The notes below the pieces were generated by a model that ran no database searches, was not told the origin of the DNA, and saw only the letters and a list, made by a program, of their open reading frames with translations. Both the position numbers and the translations under genes were made by a program. A stretch of 64,000 nucleotides of DNA from an uncultured Roseburia sp. (GTDB lineage Bacteria > Bacillota > Clostridia > Lachnospirales > Lachnospiraceae), in contig CAKQXQ010000008.1 in the NCBI GenBank assembly GCA_934292805.1, forward strand, positions 10,534 through 74,533, in the 5' to 3' direction. Below, one piece after another: positions 1 to 8,187 of the stretch. Positions within the stretch are counted from its first letter, which is position 1, and every line of letters begins with the position of its first letter.

Positions 1-1212
1 TATGATAAAAACTATGAAATCACAGGGATCAGCCTCACAGGAGGCCATCTGGTGCTGGTTTATATGATTGTTGGAATTTTTCTGTTGGTAGCAGCGTATC
101 ATCTTTACCGGAGAAGACAGCTTGAGACAGCCGGTGATCTTATTACGATGAACTGGATCAAACCTATTTTCCGCTGCGGGGCAGGAATCTGTTTTGGAAT
201 TGCAGGCGGTATTTTGGTGACCAATACTGTGAGATACAGAAATTCATACAAAGGAAAGGATTATATTCTACTGTTGATCATGATTCTTGTGGTCGAGCTG
301 ATCGTTTTTTTTGCAGCAGAAATGCTGATACAAAAAAACTTCAGGGTATTCCGGAAAAAGAGGATAGCAGAATGGGCGTTACTCGCAGTATTTACCGGAA
401 CATTGGTAGGTATGTTTGAATTTGATATATTTGGAATCGAGGGGATGATCCCGGAGATATCAGATGTGGATATGGCAGTGACGAATTTTGATTATACGAT
501 CCAATATAAAGGAGAGGACATTGCAGATGTGATCCGTATTCAGAAAGAAATCCTGGATCGGAAAGAAGAGGTTGTGGCAGATGAGAAGTCAATGGCTTTG
601 AATATTGCTTATTATATGAAAGATGGAAGTGTGATCACAAGATCTTACCCGGTTATGGTAGATTATGACAGTGTTTCCAGTGAAGATACGATCGTTTCAA
701 AACTGATCGCTGTTGAGACCGACCCGGATCATCTGATGTCTTATATCTTCGGCACAAATTACAAAACCAATGAGTATTATGCCGGAAATATCAGGTTTTA
801 TGATGAAAGCGGACGTGAAGATGAATACCGTTTTACAGAGGATGAGATGAAAGATATGATAGATGCCATTATGTGTGATATGAAGGAAGGGAATATCAAT
901 AAATATGAACTTTATTCATTGATGGCATACGACGAAGATTTTTATAAACAGCAATATGATTCGGCAATTATGATTAATTATTATAATCCGGATGGGGTAC
1001 GCTGGACAGATATGGATTATGTTTATGAGGAATTGTCGGCAGAAGATGGTATATGGAAAGAAACAACTTCCTATTATGATACAAATGGAAGTGCATATCT
1101 TAACTTTGGATCAGACTGTACCAACATCGTGAACACGCTGAAAAAGCTGGGAATCGTGAACAAAGATCGACAGCTTCGCACATATGAAGGATATCCGACA
1201 CATGCGGAATAG
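1..1212 (+). CDS. Membrane protein, probably ABC-transporter permease-like (5' end outside window)
   Basis: The frame is open from the first base of the window, so the gene begins upstream and only its C-terminal 403 codons are visible; the first in-window start-like codon (GTG at 52) is probably internal. The first third has about four hydrophobic segments, with a basic YRRRQLE-type loop after the first. The remaining roughly 260 residues are polar, rich in Asp, Glu and Tyr, and probably lie outside the membrane. The layout and the motif around the first segments recall permease subunits of Firmicutes ABC-2-type exporters that carry a large C-terminal domain (DUF6449-like), but this is from memory of the family and not proven here. 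A strong terminator follows directly, so this ends a transcription unit. Confidence 0.6.
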   Translation, partial: YDKNYEITGISLTGGHLVLVYMIVGIFLLVAAYHLYRRRQLETAGDLITMNWIKPIFRCGAGICFGIAGGILVTNTVRYRNSYKGKDYILLLIMILVVELIVFFAAEMLIQKNFRVFRKKRIAEWALLAVFTGTLVGMFEFDIFGIEGMIPEISDVDMAVTNFDYTIQYKGEDIADVIRIQKEILDRKEEVVADEKSMALNIAYYMKDGSVITRSYPVMVDYDSVSSEDTIVSKLIAVETDPDHLMSYIFGTNYKTNEYYAGNIRFYDESGREDEYRFTEDEMKDMIDAIMCDMKEGNINKYELYSLMAYDEDFYKQQYDSAIMINYYNPDGVRWTDMDYVYEELSAEDGIWKETTSYYDTNGSAYLNFGSDCTNIVNTLKKLGIVNKDRQLRTYEGYPTHAE

Positions 1213-1227
1213 GAAACATATAATTCG

Positions 1228-1265
1228 AAAAAAGATGGAATAAATATTGTTATTCCATCTTTTTT
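1228..1265 (+). terminator. Rho-independent terminator
   Basis: Perfect 16-bp stem: AAAAAAGATGGAATAA pairs with its complement after a 6-nt loop, ending in a T run. It ends the upstream membrane-protein transcript and isolates der. Confidence 0.9.
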
Positions 1266-1381
1266 ATTGTAAACTGTTATTGTTATTTTTAGTATAAGGG
1301 AAATTTTGCGGAATTTTCAATTTGCGGAAATAGGTGTGAGTTTCCGTGACAGATTATGTATATGAGAAAAGGAGTAAATAG

Positions 1382-2710
1382 ATGAGTAAACCAGTAGTAG
1401 CAATCGTCGGACGCCCGAACGTTGGAAAGTCTACGTTATTTAACGCTCTCGCAGGGGAACGCATTTCCATTGTTAAGGATACACCGGGTGTTACAAGAGA
1501 CCGTATTTATGCAGAAGTTTCCTGGCTGAACCATAATTTTACAATGATCGATACCGGAGGTATTGAGCCGGACAGCAGGGATATTATTTTATCACAGATG
1601 AGAGAACAGGCAGAGATCGCGATCGCAACAGCAGACGTGATCATTTTCTTAACGGACGTCAGGCAGGGACTTCAGGATTCTGATTCTAAAGTTGCGGATA
1701 TGTTAAGACGCTCCGGCAAGCCGGTCGTACTTGTTGTGAACAAAGTAGACAGCTTTGAGAAGTATATGGCAGATGTATATGAGTTCTACAATCTTGGAAT
1801 CGGAGATCCATTCCCGGTTTCTGCAGCTTCCATGTTAGGACTTGGAGATATGCTTGACGAAGTGGTAAAACACTTCCCGGAATACAATGAATCGGAAGAG
1901 GAAGATGACAGACCAAAAATCGCGATCATCGGAAAGCCGAACGTAGGAAAATCATCCCTCATCAATAAGCTGGCACAGGAAGACCGTGTGATCGTATCTG
2001 ACATTGCCGGTACGACAAGAGATGCGATCGATACTGATATCAAATATAACGGAAGAGAATATGTATTTATTGATACTGCGGGATTAAGACGTAAGAATAA
2101 AATCAAGGAAGAAATCGAACGTTACAGTATCATCCGTGCAGTTACAGCAGTAGAACGTGCCGATGTGTGCATTATCGTTATTGATGCAACGGAAGGTGTC
2201 ACAGAGCAGGATGCCAAGATCGCCGGAATCGCACATGACCGGGGAAAAGGTATCATTATCGCAGTGAATAAGTGGGATGCGATCGAGAAAGATGATAAGA
2301 CAATCTATCGTCATACCGAAAAGATCCGTGATATTTTAAGCTTTATGCCTTATGCAGAGATCATATTTATTTCTGCAAAATCCGGTCAGCGTCTCAATAA
2401 GATTTTTGAGACGATCGATGTTGTTATTGAGAACAACAGCATGCGTGTGGCAACCGGTGTCTTGAATGAGATTGTGACAGAAGCAGTTGCCATGCAGCAG
2501 CCGCCTTCAGATAAAGGCAAGAGACTCCGTATTTACTATACGACACAGGTTGCTGTAAAACCACCGACATTTGTTATCTTCGTTAATGATAAGCAGCTGA
2601 TGCATTTCTCTTATACACGTTATCTCGAAAACAGGATCCGTGATACATTCGGATTCAGAGGAACTGCATTGAGATTTATCATCCGTGAGAGAAAGGAAAA
2701 AGATCAATGA
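1382..2710 (+). CDS. der: Ribosome-assembly GTPase Der (EngA)
   Basis: Der is a cytoplasmic GTPase needed for maturation of the 50S ribosomal subunit. The 442-residue protein has the diagnostic tandem of two G domains. The first P-loop is GRPNVGKST at about residues 10-18 and the second is GKPNVGKSS near residue 183. Each domain also has DTxG and NKxD motifs (DTGG and NKVD in the first, DTAG and NKWD in the second). The C-terminal 90 residues form the KH-like domain. The length is typical. The ATG follows AAAGGAG at a good distance. Its stop overlaps the plsY start by 4 bp (ATGA), so the two are translationally coupled; der-plsY-gpsA is a common Firmicutes order. Confidence 0.97.
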   Translation: MSKPVVAIVGRPNVGKSTLFNALAGERISIVKDTPGVTRDRIYAEVSWLNHNFTMIDTGGIEPDSRDIILSQMREQAEIAIATADVIIFLTDVRQGLQDSDSKVADMLRRSGKPVVLVVNKVDSFEKYMADVYEFYNLGIGDPFPVSAASMLGLGDMLDEVVKHFPEYNESEEEDDRPKIAIIGKPNVGKSSLINKLAQEDRVIVSDIAGTTRDAIDTDIKYNGREYVFIDTAGLRRKNKIKEEIERYSIIRAVTAVERADVCIIVIDATEGVTEQDAKIAGIAHDRGKGIIIAVNKWDAIEKDDKTIYRHTEKIRDILSFMPYAEIIFISAKSGQRLNKIFETIDVVIENNSMRVATGVLNEIVTEAVAMQQPPSDKGKRLRIYYTTQVAVKPPTFVIFVNDKQLMHFSYTRYLENRIRDTFGFRGTALRFIIRERKEKDQ

Positions 2711-3351
2711 TTATTGCAAGAGTAATAGCCATAGCCATTGGTTATGTCTGTGGATTATTCGAGACAGGTTATTTCTATGGAAAGAAGAATGGGGTAGATA
2801 TCCGTACAAAAGGAAGCGGTAATTCAGGTGCAACGAATACACTGCGTACTTTTGGCTGGAAGGCAGGTCTTATTACCTGTGCAGGAGATGTTCTAAAGAC
2901 TGTGATCGCGGTTTGCATCGTGAAGGTTATATTTGGAAAGACATACAGTGAGAACCTCATTCTGTTGGAACTTTATGCAGGATTTGGAGCTGTGCTCGGA
3001 CACGATTTCCCATGTTTTATGAAATTTAAAGGCGGAAAGGGAGTAGCCAGTACAGGAGGAATGGTGCTGGCAGTATTTCCAATCGTTGCTCCGGTCAGCC
3101 TTGGAATATTTTTTGCGATCAGTGCAGTTACAAAGTATGTGTCTCTGGGGTCGATCATCGGTCTGCTCAGTGTCATTATCCAGGTAGTGATTTACGGACA
3201 GCTTGGCATTATTCAGATACCATTGGCTGTCAGAACAGAGTTTTACATACTGACAGCATGCTTTAGTATTCTCGGAATATGGCAGCACCGTGCCAATATC
3301 AGACGCCTTTTAAATGGCACAGAGAATAAGCTTGGAGCAAAGAAAAAGTAA
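2707..3351 (+). CDS. plsY: Glycerol-3-phosphate acyltransferase PlsY
   Basis: PlsY transfers an acyl group from acyl-phosphate to glycerol-3-phosphate, making lysophosphatidic acid in the inner membrane. The 214-residue protein is hydrophobic, with about five membrane segments. It carries the family motifs GSGNSGATNTLR near residue 37 and KFKGGKGVAS near residue 100, which contribute to substrate and phosphate binding. The start ATG overlaps the der stop codon. The next gene, gpsA, makes its substrate sn-glycerol-3-phosphate, so the pair forms the entry to phospholipid synthesis. Confidence 0.96.
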   Translation: MIIARVIAIAIGYVCGLFETGYFYGKKNGVDIRTKGSGNSGATNTLRTFGWKAGLITCAGDVLKTVIAVCIVKVIFGKTYSENLILLELYAGFGAVLGHDFPCFMKFKGGKGVASTGGMVLAVFPIVAPVSLGIFFAISAVTKYVSLGSIIGLLSVIIQVVIYGQLGIIQIPLAVRTEFYILTACFSILGIWQHRANIRRLLNGTENKLGAKKK

Positions 3352-3378
3352 TATTTTAATGATTTGGAGATGAAGAAA

Positions 3379-4392
3379 ATGGCAAAAGTTGCAGTCATCG
3401 GAGCAGGAAGCTGGGGAATCGCCCTTGCAAAAGTACTGCATACCAATGGTAATTCAGTGACAGTATGGTCGATCGTAGAAGATGAGATCACTATGCTGCG
3501 CGAAAAGCACGAACATATACAGAAGCTTCCGGGTGTAAAGCTTCCATATGATATGGAGTTTACAACAGATCTTGGACAGGCGATAGAAGGGAAAGAATAC
3601 TTAATCCTTGCTGTACCGTCTGTATTTACAAGAAGTACAGCAAAGAGCATGGCACCTTTTGTAAAAGAAGGACAGATTATTGTATGTGTGGCAAAAGGAA
3701 TTGAGGAAGAGACACTGATGCCGCTTACAGATATTGTGGAACAGGAGATCCCGCAGGCAGACGTTGCGGTTATGTGCGGACCAAGTCATGCAGAGGAAGT
3801 AGGGATCGGACTTCCGACCACAGTTGTTGCAGGTGCAAAAAAACGTGCAGTGGCAGAAGGCATTCAGGATATTTTTATGAACAGTGTGTTCCGCGTGTAT
3901 ACAAGCCCGGATGTACTTGGTATGGAGCTTGGCGGCTCTTTGAAGAACGTCATTGCTCTGGCAGCCGGAATGGCGGATGGCCTTGGATATGGAGACAATA
4001 CAAAAGCAGCACTTATTACCAGAGGAATGTTCGAGATGAATAAGCTTGCTATGGTGATGGGAGCAAATCAGGAGACATTAAACGGACTTACCGGAATCGG
4101 TGATCTGATCGTAACCTGTGAGAGTAAGCACAGCCGTAACCGTAAGGCAGGAATGCTGATCGGACAGGGATATACCATGCAGCAGGCAATGGATGAAGTA
4201 AAAATGGTCGTTGAAGGTGTATATTCTGCAAAAGCAGCAATTGCACTTGCTAGGAAATACGGAGTGGATATGCCGATTATTGAAGAGGTTAACAAAGTAT
4301 TGTTCGAAGACAAGCCGGCAAAAGAGGCTGTGAATGACCTGATGCTTCGGGATAAGAAAATGGAACATGGCAATCTGGACTGGGAGGATTAA
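3379..4392 (+). CDS. gpsA: Glycerol-3-phosphate dehydrogenase [NAD(P)+]
   Basis: GpsA reduces dihydroxyacetone phosphate to sn-glycerol-3-phosphate for lipid synthesis. The N-terminus has the Rossmann fingerprint VIGAGSWGIALA. The catalytic region has LKNVIALAAGMADGLG with the conserved Lys, then NTKAALITRG. From the chosen ATG the protein is 337 residues, the usual length. I chose this ATG rather than the upstream TTG (3364) or ATG (3370) because GGAG at 3366-3369 lies 9 nt before it, and because orthologues begin directly at the Rossmann strand. The gene lies 27 bp after plsY and is presumably in the same operon. Confidence 0.96.
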   Translation: MAKVAVIGAGSWGIALAKVLHTNGNSVTVWSIVEDEITMLREKHEHIQKLPGVKLPYDMEFTTDLGQAIEGKEYLILAVPSVFTRSTAKSMAPFVKEGQIIVCVAKGIEEETLMPLTDIVEQEIPQADVAVMCGPSHAEEVGIGLPTTVVAGAKKRAVAEGIQDIFMNSVFRVYTSPDVLGMELGGSLKNVIALAAGMADGLGYGDNTKAALITRGMFEMNKLAMVMGANQETLNGLTGIGDLIVTCESKHSRNRKAGMLIGQGYTMQQAMDEVKMVVEGVYSAKAAIALARKYGVDMPIIEEVNKVLFEDKPAKEAVNDLMLRDKKMEHGNLDWED

Positions 4393-4441
4393 GCAATCGT
4401 TATAAATTTATCAGACAGATTGTTCCGGAATGGAGAATAGA

Positions 4442-4879
4442 ATGAAAATAAATGTTAAGAAACTAAGTGAAGATGCAGTGCTTCCAACAAGAGGAAGCAG
4501 TCAGGCGGCGGGATATGACCTTTATGCAAAAAGCACAGAGGACACAGTGATCCCACCACACAAAACAGTCATGGTTGGTACAGGACTTGCAATGGAAATC
4601 CCGGAAGGATATTTCGGTGCGATCTTTGCAAGAAGCGGTCTTGCCTCCAAGCAGGGGCTGCGCCCGGCAAACTGTGTCGGAGTCGTAGATTCTGATTACC
4701 GGGGAGAATTTATGATCGCCTTACATAACGATACGGACGAGGAACGTGTGATCGCAGGAAAAGAACGTATTGCACAGATGGTGGTTGTTCCGTATCTTTC
4801 TGTCGAATTTGAGGAAGTGGAAGAACTCAATGAGACAGAGCGTGGGGAAGGTGGATTTGGTTCTACCGGAAGAAAATAA
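4442..4879 (+). CDS. dut: dUTP diphosphatase
   Basis: Trimeric dUTPase hydrolyses dUTP to dUMP and pyrophosphate, keeping uracil out of DNA and feeding dTMP synthesis. All five family motifs can be read: AGYDLYA, RSGLASKQGL, GVVDSDYRGE, RIAQMVV, and the glycine-rich C-terminal arm RGEGGFGSTG. From the chosen start (MKINVKKL) the protein has 145 residues, which is typical. The ATG 12 nt upstream is in frame, but it would place the GGAG (4432-4435) inside the coding sequence; that GGAG is ideally placed for 4442. Confidence 0.95.
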   Translation: MKINVKKLSEDAVLPTRGSSQAAGYDLYAKSTEDTVIPPHKTVMVGTGLAMEIPEGYFGAIFARSGLASKQGLRPANCVGVVDSDYRGEFMIALHNDTDEERVIAGKERIAQMVVVPYLSVEFEEVEELNETERGEGGFGSTGRK

Positions 4880-4927
4880 ATACATCCGGTCAAAATCGGA
4901 ATAATTGGGTTAAGGAGGTATTTTATT

Positions 4928-5569
4928 ATGGAAGACAGAATGTTAAAGTTTTATTCAAAAGAGAGCAACATGGTTGCGATCCATGCGATTCCAGGTCACT
5001 TTGCAACGAGCCATTCGCATATCAATTATTATATTGATATCACAAGCTTAAAGACGAGAATCCGGGAAGCAAAAGAAGCAGCACGTGTCTTATACCATAA
5101 GATTGGCAGAGTGCCATATGTGGATACGATCGTATGCATGGATGGCACGGAAGTGATCGGGGCATTTCTTGCAGAAGAGTTCGAAAAGGGAGAGATGGCA
5201 TCGACAAACCGCCATGAGACCATATACGTGGTCGAACCGGAGATGAACAGCAACAATCAGCTTTTGTTCCGCGATAATATCAAGCCAAGCATCGCAGGAA
5301 AGCATGTTATCTTATTGTCTGCATCTACGACAACAGGGAAAACAATCCACAGAAGCCTTGAAGGAATCCGTTATTATGGCGGGGTGATCGAGGCTGTGGC
5401 ATCTGTATTCAGTACAGTAGAAGAGATGGACGGTTTTCCGGTGCACGCTGTGTTCCATGCGGAAGATCTTCCAGGATATGCTGCTTATGCAGCCCAGAGC
5501 TGCCCATTCTGTGAAAAAGGGATCAAGCTGGACGCTGTGGTCAACGGATTTGGATATTCCAGGTTATAA
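4928..5569 (+). CDS. Phosphoribosyltransferase-fold protein, orotate PRTase-like
   Basis: This 213-residue cytoplasmic protein has a type I phosphoribosyltransferase layout: the acidic stretch VDTIVCMDGTEVIG, then the strand and loop HVILLSASTTTGKT. The latter corresponds to the PRPP-binding loop, although the usual paired acidic residues before the loop are replaced by Ser-Ala-Ser. A C-terminal CPFC motif may bind metal. Annotation pipelines often call such Lachnospiraceae proteins orotate phosphoribosyltransferases, but a classical OPRT would be expected with other pyr genes, and pyrBI lies 44 kb away. The altered PRPP loop leaves the substrate open. AAGGAGG precedes the ATG at a good distance. 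Confidence 0.6.
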   Translation: MEDRMLKFYSKESNMVAIHAIPGHFATSHSHINYYIDITSLKTRIREAKEAARVLYHKIGRVPYVDTIVCMDGTEVIGAFLAEEFEKGEMASTNRHETIYVVEPEMNSNNQLLFRDNIKPSIAGKHVILLSASTTTGKTIHRSLEGIRYYGGVIEAVASVFSTVEEMDGFPVHAVFHAEDLPGYAAYAAQSCPFCEKGIKLDAVVNGFGYSRL

Positions 5570-5686
5570 AGAAACTTTTTCGTTAAAATGACGGAAATAG
5601 TAAAAAAAACAGTGCAAACTAACGAAACAGTCAAAAACACTGTAAGTTCCTACAAGAAATCAACGGATTCTTTGTGGAGGTAACAT

Positions 5687-5731
5687 ATGGTGTTTTCGGC
5701 TGTTTTTTTGTATAGTAAATATATCAAATGA
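5687..5731 (+). CDS. Possible 14-codon leader peptide ahead of the sugar ABC ATPase
   Basis: GGAGG at 5676-5680 lies 6 nt before an ATG that opens a 14-codon frame (MVFSAVFLYSKYIK), ending with TGA at 5729-5731. The stop overlaps an in-frame upstream ATG of the next gene (ATGA). The ribosome binding site is as good as those of real genes here. No attenuator hairpin with a T run follows, so a regulatory role is inference only. Confidence 0.3.
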   Translation: MVFSAVFLYSKYIK

Positions 5732-5760
5732 AACGCACAAATTTAGGAGGAATTAAACCA

Positions 5761-6873
5761 ATGGCAAGTTTATCTTTAAAAAATATCTGTAAAGTTTATC
5801 CTAACGGTTTTGAAGCTGTTAAGGATTTCAACCTTGAAGTAGAAGATCAGGAATTCATCATCTTCGTAGGACCATCCGGATGTGGTAAATCTACTACACT
5901 TCGTATGATCGCAGGTCTTGAAGAGATCTCTTCCGGAGAATTAAAAATCGACGGAAAGCTTGTAAATGACGTAGAACCAAAAGACAGAGATATCGCAATG
6001 GTATTCCAGAACTACGCATTATATCCACATATGACTGTATTTGATAATATGGCATTCGGATTAAAATTAAGAAAAGTACCAAAGGATGAGATCAAGAAAA
6101 AAGTTGAAGAAGCAGCTAAGATCCTTGACCTTGAGAAATTATTAGATCGTAAACCAAAGGCTTTATCCGGTGGACAGAGACAGCGTGTTGCTATGGGACG
6201 TGCAATCGTTCGTAATCCTAAGGTATTCCTTATGGACGAACCACTTTCCAACCTTGATGCAAAATTACGTGTTCAGATGCGTTCTGAGATCGCTTCCTTA
6301 CACAACAGATTAAAAGCAACAATCATCTACGTAACACATGACCAGACAGAGGCTATGACATTAGGTACCAGAATCGTTGTATTAAAAGATGGTGTTATCA
6401 TGCAGGTTGATTCTCCACAGAAATTATACAATGAGCCTAACAACTTATTCGTAGCCGGATTCATCGGATCTCCTCAGATGAACTTCATTGATGCAGTATG
6501 TAAAGTAGAAGGCGAGAAAGTAACTCTTAACTTCGAGAAGACATCTGTTGTTCTTCCTCCAGCAAAAGCTAAGAAATTAATCGATGGCGGATATGATGGA
6601 AAGACTGTTGTTATGGGTATCAGACCAGAAGATATCGGTGATTCCCAGATCGAGATTGAAGCACACAAAGACGCTTCTTTCGAGACAGATGTAACAGGAT
6701 ATGAATTATTAGGTTCTGAAGTATTATTATACTTCAATGTTGCAGGAACAGCTATGACTGCAAAAGTTGACTCCAGAACATCAGCACGTATGGGCGATCA
6801 TATCACATTAGCTCTTGATCCGGAGAAGATTCACTGCTTCGACAAAGAAACAGAATTGACAATTACCAACTAA
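5761..6873 (+). CDS. ugpC: Sugar ABC transporter ATP-binding protein, MsmX/UgpC type
   Basis: This cytoplasmic ATPase powers ABC importers of the CUT1 (oligosaccharide) class. The 370-residue protein has the Walker A GPSGCGKST (about residue 37), the Q-loop, the signature LSGGQRQRV (about 135), Walker B with VFLMDEPLSNLDA, and the H-loop in THDQTEAM. These are followed by a C-terminal TOBE/regulatory domain of about 120 residues. No permease or binding-protein genes adjoin it, which fits a shared MsmX-like ATPase serving several distant permeases. Codon choice (many TTA, GTA, CCA) suggests high expression. AGGAGGAA ends 9 nt before this ATG; an in-frame ATG at 5728 would add 11 residues but lacks such a site. 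Confidence 0.93.
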   Translation: MASLSLKNICKVYPNGFEAVKDFNLEVEDQEFIIFVGPSGCGKSTTLRMIAGLEEISSGELKIDGKLVNDVEPKDRDIAMVFQNYALYPHMTVFDNMAFGLKLRKVPKDEIKKKVEEAAKILDLEKLLDRKPKALSGGQRQRVAMGRAIVRNPKVFLMDEPLSNLDAKLRVQMRSEIASLHNRLKATIIYVTHDQTEAMTLGTRIVVLKDGVIMQVDSPQKLYNEPNNLFVAGFIGSPQMNFIDAVCKVEGEKVTLNFEKTSVVLPPAKAKKLIDGGYDGKTVVMGIRPEDIGDSQIEIEAHKDASFETDVTGYELLGSEVLLYFNVAGTAMTAKVDSRTSARMGDHITLALDPEKIHCFDKETELTITN

Positions 6874-6903
6874 TTCGGTAAAATTAAATAAACTCAATGA
6901 TAG

Positions 6904-6934
6904 AAACTGGGTGCATGATTTGTACCCAGTTTTT
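6904..6934 (+). terminator. Rho-independent terminator after ugpC/msmX
   Basis: AAACTGGGT pairs with ACCCAGTTT across an 11-nt loop and is followed by T residues. It lies directly after the ABC ATPase stop codon, which also rules out start codons for the next gene inside it. Confidence 0.9.
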
Positions 6935-7013
6935 CTTTGTAGTCATAGTATTGAAAAAAGAGTTGAAAAACGAACAAATGTTCTATATAATAAATACGAA
7001 AGGAAGAATGAGT

Positions 7014-8096
7014 ATGGTATCAAATCATAAGATTCAGTCAGCATTGGAAGAGATCAAGGATATTTCGAGAGTCGATCTCGCAGTCTATTCAGTAAAAGGA
7101 AAAGCAATTGCATCTACATTTGAACCGGAAGGGGACATGGAAGAGGCCGTTACATATTTTGCATCCTCTATGGCGGAGAGTCAGATGCTTTCGGGATGTC
7201 ATTTTTTCAAGGTTATCGTAGAAGGAGAAGTAGAGTACATTCTTCTCGTCAGATCTTCTGCAGATGACGCGTATATGGTAGGCAGGCTTGCAGTATGTCA
7301 GATCCGTAATCTGGCAGCAGCCTATATGGAACAGTTTGACCGCAACAATTTTATGCAGAATATCCTGCTTGGCAATATGCTTGTTGTCGATATGTACAAT
7401 AAAGCACAGAGGCTTCATATCGAACAGGCAGAACGTGTTGTTTATGTGATTGAAATAGAAGGCAAGAAAGACAACACGATAATGGAACTGGTGAAGAATC
7501 TGTTTGCTACCAGGACAAAGGACTATATCACAGAAATCGACGAGCAGAGCATTATATTGATCAAAGATACAAGTGAACTGAAGGGCGATGAGTCATTGCA
7601 GAAGCTTGCAGAAGTCATTGTAGACAACATGCATGCGGAGGCTATGGTCAAAGTGCGTGTCGGCTACGGTAACAGGGTAGAGAATCTGCAGGATATCGCC
7701 AAATCATATCAGGAAGCAAAGATGGCACTGGAAGTAGGAAGAGTTTTTTATGTGGAAAGAGACACGGTTGCGTACAGTTTCCTTGGAATCGGAAGACTGA
7801 TCTATCAGCTGCCGATGAGTCTGTGTGAGATGTTTATCCATGAAGTGTTCGGAGATGAGGTACCGGATGTATTTAATGAAGAGACAAGCTCTACCATACA
7901 GAAGTTCTTTGAGAACAATCTGAATATCTCAGAGACAGCACGACAGTTATATGTACACAGGAATACACTGGTATATCGTCTGGAGCGTCTTGAGAAGATA
8001 ATCGGACTGGATATCCGTAAATTTGATGATGCGATGACTTTCAAGATTGCAATGATGGTAATCGCACATATGAACAACCAGAAGTCGGTTGATTAG
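7014..8096 (+). CDS. PucR/CdaR-family transcriptional regulator
   Basis: This DNA-binding regulator resembles the CdaR/PucR group. The C-terminal 60 residues contain the typical PucR helix-turn-helix (ISETARQLYVHRNTLVYRLERLE), followed by LDIRKFDDAMTFKIA. The N-terminal 100 residues (ALEEIKDISRVDLAVYS) look like a small ligand-sensing domain, with a GGDEF-like fold region between them. The 360-residue length fits. A longer frame opens at 6897 but runs through the terminator of the preceding gene, so I take the ATG at 7014, about 8 nt after AAAGGAAG; the ATG at 7008 is the alternative. The ligand is unknown; the neighbouring sugar ATPase makes carbohydrate control plausible. Confidence 0.8.
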   Translation: MVSNHKIQSALEEIKDISRVDLAVYSVKGKAIASTFEPEGDMEEAVTYFASSMAESQMLSGCHFFKVIVEGEVEYILLVRSSADDAYMVGRLAVCQIRNLAAAYMEQFDRNNFMQNILLGNMLVVDMYNKAQRLHIEQAERVVYVIEIEGKKDNTIMELVKNLFATRTKDYITEIDEQSIILIKDTSELKGDESLQKLAEVIVDNMHAEAMVKVRVGYGNRVENLQDIAKSYQEAKMALEVGRVFYVERDTVAYSFLGIGRLIYQLPMSLCEMFIHEVFGDEVPDVFNEETSSTIQKFFENNLNISETARQLYVHRNTLVYRLERLEKIIGLDIRKFDDAMTFKIAMMVIAHMNNQKSVD

Positions 8097-8187
8097 TATA
8101 GCATCGGGTTTTATCAGAACGATGTACGTAAGATCAGGCTTGGCATAGAGCCTGATATATAAGGAATAAGCAGCAGTGAGGTAAGAA

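Noticed and set aside
2893..3288. Minus-strand frame opposite plsY
   Set aside because: Shadow of a conserved membrane protein gene; no start signals.
6897..7013. N-terminal extension of the PucR/CdaR-like regulator
   Set aside because: It would start inside the terminator hairpin of the preceding gene and adds a non-conserved hydrophobic stretch.
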